64,000 nt of DNA from Persicitalea jodogahamensis (lineage in GTDB: Bacteria; Bacteroidota; Bacteroidia; Cytophagales; Spirosomataceae): the NCBI RefSeq assembly GCF_014651615.1, contig NZ_BMXF01000002.1, positions 661,439-725,438 of the forward strand. The letters run 5' to 3'. A model generated the notes under the pieces. The model was not told where the DNA came from and did no database searches. It saw only the letters and a list, made by a program, of their open reading frames with translations. Positions 26,120 to 35,211 of the stretch are shown here, one piece after another. Position 1 is the stretch's first letter. Every line of letters begins with the position of its first letter. The position numbers and the translations under genes were made by a program.

Positions 26120-27190
26120 TTAAGGCTTACTAAGGTTCCAGCCTAATCTTTTGGCTTTTGATTCCATAAAATTATTTTCTGTTGCCCACTGTCTTAAATT
26201 TTCCACTCTATTCCTTGTTCTTTCATCAAATTCTGTTTGGCCCATTGATTCAAGAAATTGCTTTTGTTTTTTTATCCATTGGACAAAGCCTTCTCCATGT
26301 TCAATTGAAATTTTATCTAAATTTATTATTTGTTCATCAACTTGTTCTTCCGTCAAATCAGGTAAGGATGAAATTCCTTGAATAGTTTCTCGTGTCAATT
26401 GGTCTTTCTTCGCGATTTCTTCGATGTCTTGCAAATAATTGTCGGGTAGTATTTTTGCAATTTTGTCAATGTTGTGCTCCTCTAACCCACCAAAACTTGG
26501 AATGTCAATTCCAAACTTAGCTCTGTAATCAAAACGAATTACTGAGATCGGGTACTTCAAAAGATGCAAAGTAGTTACAAGCGAAACTATTTCAGAATAA
26601 GATTTGAGCCACTTTATTAACAGTTTTTTTTCAAATGTCTGACTGTTGTTTTTTAGTAACCCCATTCTGTTTGAATGCTTCATCCCTTTTGTGTGAACAT
26701 AGTTATGTAGATAACCAAGAGTATCAAATGTTTTCTTTAAATTATTTTTATCATTAAATAAACGGATATTTTCATTTAAAAGTAAAACTTTCCAAATGGT
26801 TTCTGCCCTTGGCGTATTTGCTTCTTTGATATTTTTTGATTGAAGCCAATCTTTTACTACATTATGCCCTTCATCATTGATATTGAAATAGACAGACAAC
26901 ATTCCTAATTCTAATGCACTACGCAAAGAAACAAATGCTTGTTTGTATAAACCGAAACAAACTTGTGTGAATGAAACTTGCAACTCTTCCCAAGAAACTA
27001 TGTATGGAAAAGAATGACCTGACCAAATATTTTCCATACTCTGTGGAACAATCATACCAACTGTATGATAAATCCAACCAAGTTCTTCAATTCGGGACTT
27101 AGCCTCGGTATTTTGAGTTAAAAAGACTTCCGTTTTTTTATAAACTTCTATACTTTTGTCGGGCTCGTATATGTATGGTATAAACTTCAT
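26120..27190 (-). CDS. Hypothetical protein, possibly HEPN/DUF5677-like
   Basis: A 356-residue, mainly helical cytoplasmic protein encoded in strongly AT-rich DNA. I do not recognise the family with confidence. The middle part contains FVSLRSALELGMLSVYF and later LGYLHNYVHTKGMKHSN. An RSxLE helix followed about 80 residues later by a YVHT/S motif resembles HEPN-like helical domains (DUF5677-type) found in abortive-infection and other defence-associated proteins. The C-terminal third is charged and helical (EEIAKKDQLTRETIQGISSLPDLTEEQVDEQI) and ends in a Lys/Arg-rich segment. No partner gene of a known defence system is adjacent. The HEPN-like reading is an inference from short motifs. Confidence 0.55.
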   Translation of the reverse strand: MKFIPYIYEPDKSIEVYKKTEVFLTQNTEAKSRIEELGWIYHTVGMIVPQSMENIWSGHSFPYIVSWEELQVSFTQVCFGLYKQAFVSLRSALELGMLSVYFNINDEGHNVVKDWLQSKNIKEANTPRAETIWKVLLLNENIRLFNDKNNLKKTFDTLGYLHNYVHTKGMKHSNRMGLLKNNSQTFEKKLLIKWLKSYSEIVSLVTTLHLLKYPISVIRFDYRAKFGIDIPSFGGLEEHNIDKIAKILPDNYLQDIEEIAKKDQLTRETIQGISSLPDLTEEQVDEQIINLDKISIEHGEGFVQWIKKQKQFLESMGQTEFDERTRNRVENLRQWATENNFMESKAKRLGWNLSKP

Positions 27191-27297
27191 TCTATTTCAA
27201 TCGACTGTTTGTTTTCGGATGTTGCTCTACCTAAATCCATAAACTATTCCCAAACAGATCTTTTTGGTTGTGAAGACTGTTGATACGAAGCCTACTA

Positions 27298-28956
27298 TTA
27301 CTCCCGCGCCTCCCGAATTGCCTTAAACTCCGACCCTTCTTTCCATTGCGGCCATTTTTCTTCAAAGGCCAGGCGCTTCCCTACCTGAAACAGTAGTTTC
27401 AATTCACTGATCGCGCCTTCCATCGTCCAGGTCGCGGCATCGTATTCGTCCGAGGGTTTGTGGTAGTCGTTGGCGGTGTATTCGTCCTGCAATTTCTGCC
27501 CGTAGGCTTTTCCTTTTCCGATGACGTCCGCGCCGCTTTCCAGGTACAGGGCGGGGATACCTACTTTGGCAAAATTGAAATGGTCGGAGCGGTAGTAGTA
27601 ACCCGCTTCGGGGTGCGTTACGGGGGAAATGTACCCGCCCTCTTTTTCGATCAATTCTCGCGTGTAGTCTTCCAGCTCCGACTGCCCTTCGCCCACCAGC
27701 ACCATATCTTTGGTAGCGCCGAAGCGATTCAGTCCGTCCATATTGATATTGGCAACGGTACTTTTGACCGGGTAGATCGGATTTTGGGCGTAATACGCCG
27801 AGCCCCATAATCCCTGTTCCTCGGCGGTAACCGACAGAAACACAATCGTCCGGGCGGGTGGGGTCTTCAGGCTTTTGAAGGCACGGGCCAGTTCCAGCAG
27901 TCCGGCGGTACCCGTGGCGTTGTCGAGTGCCCCGTTGTAGATCGAGTCGCCCGTAGCGTCGGGAGTACCCACGCCCAGGTGATCCCAGTGGGCAGTGTAG
28001 ATGATCACCTCATCGGGGCGCTCGGTGCCGACAATTTTGCCGATGACATTGTGCGTTTTGTTGTAGGTAGTTTTCACCTGCATGGTCGTGCTCAATGTCA
28101 CATCCAGCGGCACGGCCTTGAATCCTTTCTGGTCGGCTTGCTTGATCAGGCTTTCGTCCTTGCCCGCCGCCTGCAAAAGCTTCATCGCTACAGACTCCGG
28201 CACCCAACCGATGACGTCGCAGTTGGGAATATCCTTGCCCCGATTGTCGAGTTGCAGGCGCGAGGTATTGAAATTGTTCTGCTGCACAGCGAAAGGATAC
28301 CCTGCCGCGTCGGTGCGGTGGATGATCAGGCAGCCTTTGGCTCCCTGCCGGGCCGCCTCCTCAAACTTATACGTCCAGCGGCCGTTGTACGTCATTTCTT
28401 TGCCTTTGAACAAAGTCGTATCTCCCGCCCAAAAGCCGGGATCGTTGACCATCACCAGTACTACTTTTCCTTTTACATCCAGCCCGGCGTAGTCGTTCCA
28501 GTTGTACTCGGGCGCAACTACCCCGTAGCCCGCAAATACCAGTTCGGCCTTATCGAGCGAAATATCTGGTTCGGTGCGGTCGGTCCAGATCACATAATCA
28601 TCGAAGGCTTTTAGGGTCAAAGTACCCTGCGGCGTTTGCGCCTGCATCGCGGGCGCTGCCGTGGCCTCGATATTCACCATAGGTACTTCCTGCAAATAGC
28701 TGTCGCCATTGCCGGGTTCCAGCCCGACGGCCTTGTATTGCGCCTGCAGGTACTCAATGGTTTTGGTTTCGCCTTCGGTAAAAGGCATCCGGCCCATGAA
28801 TTCGTCCGATGCCAGTACGGCCACATGCTTTTTGAGACTGTCGGCGCTGAAAGCCGCTAAGCCATCGTCGTAATCGACAGTAGATTCGGGCGTTGAAGTA
28901 CAGGCGGCGAGCAGGCCCAGAGCCAGAACGGATAAAATGGGGACGGCTAATTTCAT
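27298..28956 (-). CDS. M28-family zinc aminopeptidase, lipoprotein
   Basis: This exported metallopeptidase of 552 residues releases amino acids from peptides. The ATG at 28956 gives a lipoprotein signal (MKLAVPILSVLALGLLAAC). A PA (protease-associated) domain is inserted near residues 130-280 (VFAGYGVVAPEYNWNDYAGLDVKGKVVLVMVNDPG, GAKGCLIIHRTDAAGYPF). The M28 domain carries the zinc ligands in IIYTAHWDHLG, GALDNATGTAGLLELARAF, FLSVTAEEQGLWGS, NINMDGLN and YYRSDHFNFAKVGIPALYLESG. All expected His, Asp and Glu ligands are visible. It stands alone. Confidence 0.94.
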   Translation of the reverse strand: MKLAVPILSVLALGLLAACTSTPESTVDYDDGLAAFSADSLKKHVAVLASDEFMGRMPFTEGETKTIEYLQAQYKAVGLEPGNGDSYLQEVPMVNIEATAAPAMQAQTPQGTLTLKAFDDYVIWTDRTEPDISLDKAELVFAGYGVVAPEYNWNDYAGLDVKGKVVLVMVNDPGFWAGDTTLFKGKEMTYNGRWTYKFEEAARQGAKGCLIIHRTDAAGYPFAVQQNNFNTSRLQLDNRGKDIPNCDVIGWVPESVAMKLLQAAGKDESLIKQADQKGFKAVPLDVTLSTTMQVKTTYNKTHNVIGKIVGTERPDEVIIYTAHWDHLGVGTPDATGDSIYNGALDNATGTAGLLELARAFKSLKTPPARTIVFLSVTAEEQGLWGSAYYAQNPIYPVKSTVANINMDGLNRFGATKDMVLVGEGQSELEDYTRELIEKEGGYISPVTHPEAGYYYRSDHFNFAKVGIPALYLESGADVIGKGKAYGQKLQDEYTANDYHKPSDEYDAATWTMEGAISELKLLFQVGKRLAFEEKWPQWKEGSEFKAIREARE

Positions 28957-29138
28957 GGAGGACAGGGTATGTTGATGGGAGGAAGTACCGGAGAATGAAT
29001 AAGCTGATTTACCCAAAAGCGTGAGGATAGGTGATCTTAACTACTTATGACGGTCGAGAACTGTCTTTGACAGAATGGCGCACCCACTTCGGACACTCAG
29101 CATGTGACGAAATGTAGGAAAAAATACTGAAAACCAGA

Positions 29139-29600
29139 TTATTCGCTTCTCAAAACTGAATAGCGCAAAGTCAGCTTCGTCACTCTCGGCGGGTCGTAGA
29201 TCGTGCTGCGGGTTTCCATCTCGAAGGCATCCTCGTACACATTACGCGGGTAGATGTTCCAGCCGCCCGTGCCGGTAGCGGAGTCGCGTAGGGCGATCAC
29301 CTTCGTCGGTACGTACACTTTCCACTGGTAGTGCTGCGTCGTATCGTCGCCCACAAAGTGCCCCTCAAAACTACCATCGGACTTAAAGGATACCCAATCC
29401 ATGTGGCGGTCGAACCTGGCCCCGCTGAGGTGCGGGATGTGTTTGCCGTCCTTGAAAACGGGCACTTCGTCCATCGCGATTTGTTCGAGCTGCCAGCGAT
29501 CAACGGCCAGTAAACGCGCTTTTGCTTCCCAAACGTCGTCGGCGGGGCGGTGACAAGCGGTTAGAAGCAAAGAAACAAACAGCAGGACTTTGTATTTCAT
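29139..29600 (-). CDS. Small lipoprotein, unknown function
   Basis: A 153-residue protein with a lipoprotein signal (MKYKVLLFVSLLLTAC, Cys at residue 16) from the ATG at 29600; the longer frame adds a basic stretch that spoils the signal. The mature part has lipocalin-like strands (RWQLEQIAMDEVPVF, DWVSFKSDGSFEGHFVGDD, HYQWKVYVPTKVIALRD, TKLTLRYSVL). No catalytic motif. It lies 49 bases upstream of the nadA 3' end on the same strand. Confidence 0.65.
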   Translation of the reverse strand: MKYKVLLFVSLLLTACHRPADDVWEAKARLLAVDRWQLEQIAMDEVPVFKDGKHIPHLSGARFDRHMDWVSFKSDGSFEGHFVGDDTTQHYQWKVYVPTKVIALRDSATGTGGWNIYPRNVYEDAFEMETRSTIYDPPRVTKLTLRYSVLRSE

Positions 29601-29649
29601 GCTGGCTGCTTTTGATTTGGTCTTCACGGGCCAGCGGCCCGTACCACAT

Positions 29650-30645
29650 TTATATCCCTTTGCTCAATTCCAGCATTCTTGCAACGGAATCATAGGCTTT
29701 TACGCGAATAGCTTCCGGCACAATGATTTCCGGCTGTTCGTACAGGAGCGCATTATACACTTTTTCCAGGGTGTTCATTTTCATGTACGGGCATTCCGAA
29801 CAGGCGCAGGTATTGTTGTCGGTAGCCGGGGCAGGAAGGAGTTTCTTGTGCGGAACCGACTGCTTCATTTTGTGCAGAATACCCGCTTCGGTAGCGACGA
29901 TGAATTTGTCGGCGTCGTTTTCCTGCACAAATTTCAGCAAACCCGTAGTTGAACTTACGAAATCGGCTTGCATCAGTACGTCTTCCTTGCACTCGGGGTG
30001 CGCGATGAGCAGGGCATCGGGATTTTCCTCCCGCAGCTTTTGAAGTTTTTCGCGCGAAATATCGATGTGGACGATACAGGCACCATCCCAAAGTACCATG
30101 TCGCGGCCCGTTTTCTTGGACACGTAGCGGCCCAGATTCGCGTCGGGAGCAAAGATAATTTTCTGGTCTTTGGGCAGGCTGTTCACGATGTGCAGCGCGT
30201 TGGACGACGTACACACGATGTCGGTCAGGGCCTTGATCTCGGCGGAACAGTTGATATAGCTGATCACGATGTGGTCAGGGTGCCGGGCCTTAAACTCGGC
30301 GAATTTGTCGGCGGGAGCCGAGTCAGCGAGGGAGCAGCCCGCGTTCAGATCGGGAATAACGACCTTCTTGTGTGGACTGAGCACCTTGGCGGTTTCGCCC
30401 ATGAAATGTACCCCGCAGAAGACGATCATGTCGGCCTCGGTGGCGGCGGCTTGCTGTGAAAGGCCAAGGCTGTCTCCGATGTAATCGGCCAGATCCTGAA
30501 TGGCGCCGTCCACATAATAGTGGGCGAGAATCACGGCATTTTTCTCCTTCTTCAGGCGGTTTATTTCTGAGATTAAATCAATGTCGTCGGCCACGGCTTC
30601 ATTCACATAGCCATAGCGGGAAACTTGTTCAAGAATATCGGTCAT
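29650..30645 (-). CDS. nadA: Quinolinate synthase NadA
   Basis: This cytoplasmic [4Fe-4S] enzyme of 331 residues condenses iminoaspartate with dihydroxyacetone phosphate to give quinolinate for NAD synthesis. Conserved segments are [87 protein letters not shown] and the C-terminal [16 protein letters not shown], which supplies cluster cysteines. The ATG at 30645 ([16 protein letters not shown]) fits other NadA proteins; the longer frame adds a stretch that does not. No nadB or nadC is adjacent. Confidence 0.97.
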   Translation of the reverse strand: MTDILEQVSRYGYVNEAVADDIDLISEINRLKKEKNAVILAHYYVDGAIQDLADYIGDSLGLSQQAAATEADMIVFCGVHFMGETAKVLSPHKKVVIPDLNAGCSLADSAPADKFAEFKARHPDHIVISYINCSAEIKALTDIVCTSSNALHIVNSLPKDQKIIFAPDANLGRYVSKKTGRDMVLWDGACIVHIDISREKLQKLREENPDALLIAHPECKEDVLMQADFVSSTTGLLKFVQENDADKFIVATEAGILHKMKQSVPHKKLLPAPATDNNTCACSECPYMKMNTLEKVYNALLYEQPEIIVPEAIRVKAYDSVARMLELSKGI

Positions 30646-30854
30646 CGTTTTTTTGAATTCAAGAATATCTGTTCTGAGACACTTTCTCAGAACTAAAAAA
30701 AGCAAAAACTACCTCAAAAGGCCCGTTCTTGGTTCCAAGGTACAAATAATCCTAAAATCTTGACGAAAGCCTATTAAAAAGCCGAAACCATTAGTACCCC
30801 GGAGCGGGAGAATAACAGTTTCGGCGCTTAGCGTCAAAGGTTTTGTCGGGGAGA

Positions 30855-32276
30855 TCAGAACACCCAGCGGAAGAAGTAATACAGCGTGGCGGACAAGATC
30901 ATCGTCACGGGAAGGGTCAGTATCCAGGCAATGGCGATGTTGCGCACGGTGCCACCCTGTAAGTTTTTGATGCCTTTGTTGGCGACCATCGTACCCGCGA
31001 TACCCGATGAAAGTACGTGGGTGGTACTTACGGGGAGCCCCAGCCAAGACGATGCCCCGATGGTACTTGCCGCCACCAACTCCGCCGAAGCGCCCTGAGC
31101 GTAGGTGAGGTGCTGCTTACCGATTTTCTCACCAATCGTGACCACGATGCGTTTCCAGCCGACCATCGTACCCAGGCCCAGCGAGAGTGAAATCATCAGA
31201 ATCACCCAGTCGGGGGCGTAGTCGGTAAAGCGACGGATGCCCGTATTTTCGCTGATTTGCGTTCTGAGCACAGCGGCGTCAGCCAGGCTGATGTTGACAT
31301 TTTTGCTATTGAGCAAATCCTTTACATTGCGGTCAATTAAAAGAATTGAGCGGCGGGCGATCAGGCGTTCACCTTTCGGAAAAGTGTTATCCACAAGTGG
31401 CTTGCTGAGCTGGTTTTGCAGCGAAGCAATTTCACGTTTGGTCTCGGCCAGTTCGGTCTGGTTCTGGGAAGACAATACTCTGGGGTTTACTTTATTTACT
31501 ATTGTTTCAATCTGGGTGATATTATCCCGAATCATCATTGGGTTGAGATCGTTGTTCAACGCAAAGTAGGAGGGTGTGATGCCGATCAGGATCAGCATAA
31601 TCAAGCCTACGCCTTTTTGTCCATCGTTGGAACCGTGGAAAAAGCTGACCATCGTACAGGTGGCGATCAGAATTGCCCGAATCCAGGTGGGCGGGGGCTG
31701 ATTTTTCTTAGGTTCACTGAACACCAGTTTCTGCAAAGGTTTGTCCAATGTTTTTCTCAAAATAAACATCAGCACTACCGCCAGTGAAAAGCCGAACAGG
31801 GGTGAAGCCAAAAGGGAAATAAAAATGTCGACGGCTTTGGAGGTATTGACGCCCGTACCACGGGTGTTTTCCGGCATAAAGGTGAAGGCTAAGCCAACGC
31901 CCAGAATAGAGCCGATCAGCGTATGCGAGCTGGAACTGGGAAGCCCAAAGTACCAGGTGCCAAGATTCCAGACAATGGCACTGAACAGTAATGCCAGCAC
32001 CATCGCTATACTATGGTAGACGTTCTGATCAATGAGTAGTTCGGTAGGCAAAAGGTTCAAAATGCCCATTGCCACAGCTATGCCTCCAAAAAACACACCC
32101 AGAAAATTGCAAAAGCCCGACCACACGACGGCGGTATTGGGTTTGAGGGCATTGGTGTAAATAACGGTAGCCACGGCGTTGGCCGTGTCGTGAAATCCAT
32201 TAACAAATTCGAAAGCGCAGGCAGCAAACAGGCAAAAGGCCAGAAGCAGGAAAATGTCGGTCTCTAAACCAAACAT
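30855..32276 (-). CDS. PiT-family inorganic phosphate transporter
   Basis: This low-affinity phosphate symporter of 473 residues has ten or so membrane helices. The two inverted family repeats are visible as FEFVNGFHDTANAVATVIYT near the N-terminus and SFFHGSNDGQKGVGLIM in the middle, with matching GLPSSSSHTLIGSILG and GLPVSTTHVLSSGIAG motifs. Between the halves is an unusually long cytoplasmic loop of about 110 residues (NDLNPMMIRDNITQIETIVNKV to NTGIRRF) with coiled-coil character. PiT genes often pair with a PhoU-like DUF47 gene; none is seen here. Confidence 0.95.
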   Translation of the reverse strand: MFGLETDIFLLLAFCLFAACAFEFVNGFHDTANAVATVIYTNALKPNTAVVWSGFCNFLGVFFGGIAVAMGILNLLPTELLIDQNVYHSIAMVLALLFSAIVWNLGTWYFGLPSSSSHTLIGSILGVGLAFTFMPENTRGTGVNTSKAVDIFISLLASPLFGFSLAVVLMFILRKTLDKPLQKLVFSEPKKNQPPPTWIRAILIATCTMVSFFHGSNDGQKGVGLIMLILIGITPSYFALNNDLNPMMIRDNITQIETIVNKVNPRVLSSQNQTELAETKREIASLQNQLSKPLVDNTFPKGERLIARRSILLIDRNVKDLLNSKNVNISLADAAVLRTQISENTGIRRFTDYAPDWVILMISLSLGLGTMVGWKRIVVTIGEKIGKQHLTYAQGASAELVAASTIGASSWLGLPVSTTHVLSSGIAGTMVANKGIKNLQGGTVRNIAIAWILTLPVTMILSATLYYFFRWVF

Positions 32277-32331
32277 ACGGCAAGTAGGATCAGTGAATGT
32301 AAATCAGCCTTTTGGCTGATATTCAATGCCG

Positions 32332-32339
32332 CAAAAGTA
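32332..32339 (-). promoter_or_regulatory. -7 promoter box TACTTTTG before the phosphate transporter
   Basis: A minus-strand TAnnTTTG match about 56 bases upstream of the PiT start. No good -33 TTTG lies at the expected distance. Confidence 0.35.
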
Positions 32340-32397
32340 AGGAATGTTTGTGGGGGTGGTATGTTAAGAAATTGTTAAGAAGGAGAGTTCCACAGTT

Positions 32398-32923
32398 CGC
32401 CACCGGGCGCCCGGCTTAGTACCAAAGTGCCAAAGTACCAAAGCGAGCTTCGCCTTAATTCATAGCTTTTCTTTGAGTTTTTGAATTAAGCTAGAAAGCA
32501 ATCTTTCAATTTCCCGACTCTGCGAAAACAAAGAATCATAGTCTTCCTTGGATACATATTGTAGGTTAAACGCAATTTCGACTTGCGTTTGCAGTTCGTA
32601 GAGTGAACCCGTTGAGATTTGTAAGAAGCGAACAAAATCCCCGGTACTTCTGCGACCAAAACCCTCTGCTACATTGCTTGGTATCGAGATGGCGGAGCGA
32701 CGCATCTGGGAAGTCAAAGTAAACTGCTCGGATGTTGGGAACGAACTAGTTATTTTATAGATAGCTGTTACAAAGGCCATCGCCTTTTGCCAAACAATCG
32801 TTTCTCGATAGGTATTGAATCCAGCCATAATAAAGTCAGGTGCTCCTGAGGGAAATGGATAATCGGCTTCGCTTTCTCGTCAGATAATAAAACTCAGGAA
32901 CTCAGCCGCAGCACCCGGTGGCG
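32398..32923. repeat. 10-bp inverted repeats bracketing the four-helix-bundle gene
   Basis: CGCCACCGGG at 32398-32407 and its reverse complement CCCGGTGGCG at 32914-32923 flank the gene. Inside the left end the word CAAAGTRCC is iterated (about 32421-32432), and outside the right end GGAACTCAGGAACTT echoes an AACTCAGGAACTC at about 32891. No transposase is present. Confidence 0.5.
32460..32828 (-). CDS. Four-helix-bundle protein of the 23S rRNA intervening-sequence family
   Basis: A 122-residue protein of the family named after ORFs in 23S rRNA intervening sequences (also related to Avd of diversity-generating retroelements). The signature residues are TIVWQKAMAFVTAIYKITSSFPTSEQFTLTSQMRRSAISIPSNVAEGFGRRS and FLQISTGSLYELQTQVEIA. 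Stand-alone copies are common in Bacteroidota and their role is unknown. This one is bracketed by 10-bp inverted repeats (32398-32407 and 32914-32923) and by short iterated words, which gives it the look of a mobile cassette (inference). Confidence 0.9.
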   Translation of the reverse strand: MAGFNTYRETIVWQKAMAFVTAIYKITSSFPTSEQFTLTSQMRRSAISIPSNVAEGFGRRSTGDFVRFLQISTGSLYELQTQVEIAFNLQYVSKEDYDSLFSQSREIERLLSSLIQKLKEKL

Positions 32924-32949
32924 GACTTTGGAACTCAGGAACTTAAAAA

Positions 32950-33990
32950 CTACCCTTTATTAGCCAACTGCCCGCAGGCGGCATCGATGTCCTTTCCCCG
33001 GCTGCGCCTCACGCTGACGGTGACGCCGCGATTTTCCAGGAAACCCGCAAAGCGGTCGAGTTTGTCGGCTTCGGTATTACGGAAATCGGCTTCGGCGATG
33101 GGGTTATACTCGATGATATTGACGCGGGCCGGAACGCGCTTGGTGAATTCCCAAAGCTCCTTGGCGTCGTCGAGCGAATCGTTAAAGTTGTTGAAAACGA
33201 TGTACTCGAAGGTGATGCGGTTTCCGGTTTTTTTATAGAAATGATTGAGGGCCTCGGCCAGATTATCCAGCGAGTTGGACTCGTTGATGGGCATGATTCG
33301 GTTGCGCTTTTCGTCGTTGGCGGCATGAAGTGAGAGCGCCAACCGGAAACGCACCTCGTCGTCGCCTAGTTTTTTAATCATCTTGGCAATGCCGGCCGTT
33401 GAAACGGTAATACGCTTCGGCGACATCCCCAGGCCCAACGGCGAGGTAATGTGCTCGATGGATTGCATCACATTGGCGTAGTTGAGCAGCGGCTCTCCCA
33501 TTCCCATGTACACAATGTTGGTAAGCGGTGCCTGAAATTTGCGCTCGGCTTGCCGGGCGATTTCCACTACCTGATCGTAAATCTCGCCCGCGTCCAGGTT
33601 GCGCTTGCGATCCATATAGCCGGTGGCGCAGAAGGTGCAGCTCAGCGAACAGCCCACCTGACTGCTCACGCAGGCGGTCATGCGGTCGGTGGCCGGAATA
33701 AGTACCCCTTCCACCAAATGCGCATCGTGCAGCCGGAAGGCCGATTTGACGGTGCCATCATTGCTGTGTTGCTGATTATCGGTCGTGAGGGCGTTGATGG
33801 CAAAATGCTGATCCATCAGTTCCCGCAAGGGTACCGACAGGCTGGTCATCTCGGCAAAAGAGCGCGCCGATTTCTTCCACAACCATTCGTGGATCTGTTT
33901 CGCCCGAAAGCCCGCCTCCCCGCGCTCGGCCAGCCAGCTTTTTAGTTGGTCGAGGGAAAGTTTCCGTATGTCAGTCTTGGCCTGAATCAT
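32950..33990 (-). CDS. rlmN: Dual-specificity RNA methyltransferase RlmN
   Basis: This radical-SAM enzyme of 346 residues methylates C2 of adenosine 2503 in 23S rRNA (and A37 in some tRNAs). The cluster-binding motif CSLSCTFC uses Cys114, Cys118 and Cys121. The N-terminal accessory domain (LDQLKSWLAERGEAGFRAKQIHEWLWKK), NIVYMGMGEPLLNY, ITVSTAGI, RLALSLHAAND and YNPI are conserved. The methyl-carrying Cys near the C-terminus appears in DAACGQLA (Cys339). Length and all key residues are normal. It stands alone. Confidence 0.97.
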   Translation of the reverse strand: MIQAKTDIRKLSLDQLKSWLAERGEAGFRAKQIHEWLWKKSARSFAEMTSLSVPLRELMDQHFAINALTTDNQQHSNDGTVKSAFRLHDAHLVEGVLIPATDRMTACVSSQVGCSLSCTFCATGYMDRKRNLDAGEIYDQVVEIARQAERKFQAPLTNIVYMGMGEPLLNYANVMQSIEHITSPLGLGMSPKRITVSTAGIAKMIKKLGDDEVRFRLALSLHAANDEKRNRIMPINESNSLDNLAEALNHFYKKTGNRITFEYIVFNNFNDSLDDAKELWEFTKRVPARVNIIEYNPIAEADFRNTEADKLDRFAGFLENRGVTVSVRRSRGKDIDAACGQLANKG

Positions 33991-34035
33991 TGAATAAAGT
34001 TGTATAAGATCAAATTGTGGTTCGTTAGGGTACCC

Positions 34036-34599
34036 TTACTCGAAGTTTTCACTTTCGGGTTCTTTTTCCCCATCCAGGTATTCCCGCTTCCAATCCCGAA
34101 TCAGTTCGCTGCCGGCCGGCAGCCATTCGACGGCTTTGGTAATGACAACGGGTGCTACCGGAACGATGTAAGGATAAATATAAGTCCCTTCGACGCGGTG
34201 CGGAGGTATATCGACGCCCATGGTACTTAGCAGCCAAAAGAAAACACTCGCTCCAAACACCCAGGTAAACAAGCCTACCGCCGCACCGGCCAGGCTGTCA
34301 AAAGTACCTAGTAAGGAGTACTTTAACGATCGCCGGATGGAATAACCAAATTGATTTAAAAGAAAAACGGTAGGAAAGAAAATTACCGAAAACCCTATAA
34401 ATGGTAAAATACGCCGTGCTACCGTATGACCTACATGCGGTTCGAGAATTTCCATCCCCAAACCCAAAAACTTGAATCCCACGATCATGGCGACCACAAA
34501 AGCCACCACGCCCACGATTTCCACGAGCAAACCTTTCCGATATCCGTTTACTGCTCCCCACAAAAGAGGAATCAACAACAAGAGATCGAGTAGTTTCAC
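34036..34599 (-). CDS. CvpA-family membrane protein
   Basis: This 187-residue inner-membrane protein has four helices (LLDLLLLIPLLWGAVNGYRKG, EIVGVVAFVVAMIVGFKFLGL, ILPFIGFSVIFFPTVFLLNQFG, LAGAAVGLFTWVFGASVFFWLLS), the layout of the CvpA (colicin V production) family. The C-terminal tail is polar and acidic. The start overlaps the stop of the YqeY gene by 4 bases, so the two are translationally coupled. Confidence 0.88.
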   Translation of the reverse strand: MKLLDLLLLIPLLWGAVNGYRKGLLVEIVGVVAFVVAMIVGFKFLGLGMEILEPHVGHTVARRILPFIGFSVIFFPTVFLLNQFGYSIRRSLKYSLLGTFDSLAGAAVGLFTWVFGASVFFWLLSTMGVDIPPHRVEGTYIYPYIVPVAPVVITKAVEWLPAGSELIRDWKREYLDGEKEPESENFE

Positions 34600-35048
34600 T
34601 TGGCCAGCAAACTCCTGACCAGACCCGCTACGACTTTGCCATCCGCCTGTCCGGCCAATTCCTTGGTTGCCACGCCCATGACCTTGCCCATATCCGCCGG
34701 ACTGGAAGCACCCACCTGTGCAATGATAGTTTCCAGTTTGGCTTTAACCTCCTCCTCCGTCAATTGCCGGGGCATGAATTCTTCGATGAAAACCAGCTCG
34801 GCTTCTTCCTTGGCGGCCAGATCCTCACGGCCCTGTGCGTGAAAAATCTCCGCTGCTTCGCGACGTTGTTTGGCCGCTTTGGTGAGTAGTTTTAGTTCTT
34901 CGTCTTCCGACAAATCGCCCGTGCTGTTGCCACTGGTTTCTTCCAAAAGAATCAGCGACTTGATGGCCCGCAAAGCGCGCAACTTATCCTGGTCCTTCGC
35001 CCGCATGGCGTCTTTGATATTCGATTCAACTTTGCTTTTTAATGACAT
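34596..35048 (-). CDS. GatB/YqeY-domain protein
   Basis: A 150-residue cytoplasmic protein of the YqeY family, which shares the tRNA-binding tail domain of the amidotransferase GatB. Characteristic segments are DAMRAKDQDKLRALRAIKSLI, AKQRREAAEIFHAQGREDLAAKEEAELVFIEEFMPRQLTEEEV and DMGKVMGVATKELAGQADGKVVAGLVRSLL. The length is typical. It is the first gene of a two-gene unit with cvpA. Its exact role in translation is unsettled. Confidence 0.93.
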   Translation of the reverse strand: MSLKSKVESNIKDAMRAKDQDKLRALRAIKSLILLEETSGNSTGDLSEDEELKLLTKAAKQRREAAEIFHAQGREDLAAKEEAELVFIEEFMPRQLTEEEVKAKLETIIAQVGASSPADMGKVMGVATKELAGQADGKVVAGLVRSLLAK

Positions 35049-35168
35049 AGAGAGTGGTACGGGCAGCTTGCCCGTTTATGTAAAGCGTTAAAATAAAGGG
35101 TTCAAATAATAAATGGGGCATGAACCGAGTACCAGAACATTTTCCGGGCAACTCACGTTCGATACCCG

Positions 35169-35176
35169 TAACTTTG
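35169..35176 (+). promoter_or_regulatory. -7 promoter box TAACTTTG before pdxJ, with a reverse-strand box beside it
   Basis: TAACTTTG matches TAnnTTTG 35 bases before the pdxJ start at 35212. A minus-strand TACCTTTG lies at 35180-35187, so this short gap could drive both pdxJ and the divergent yqeY-cvpA pair. Neither has a clear -33 box. Confidence 0.4.
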
Positions 35177-35211
35177 CCACAAAGGTACAAACACTAAGCA
35201 TTTCCCCACCC

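Noticed and set aside
30781-30830. GCCGAAAC ... GTTTCGGC arms as a terminator between the PiT and nadA genes
   Set aside because: Only 8-bp arms about 30 bases apart without a T-tract; too weak to call.
32398-32923. Insertion sequence
   Set aside because: Inverted repeats are short, no transposase is encoded and no target duplication is evident; listed only as a repeat-bracketed cassette.
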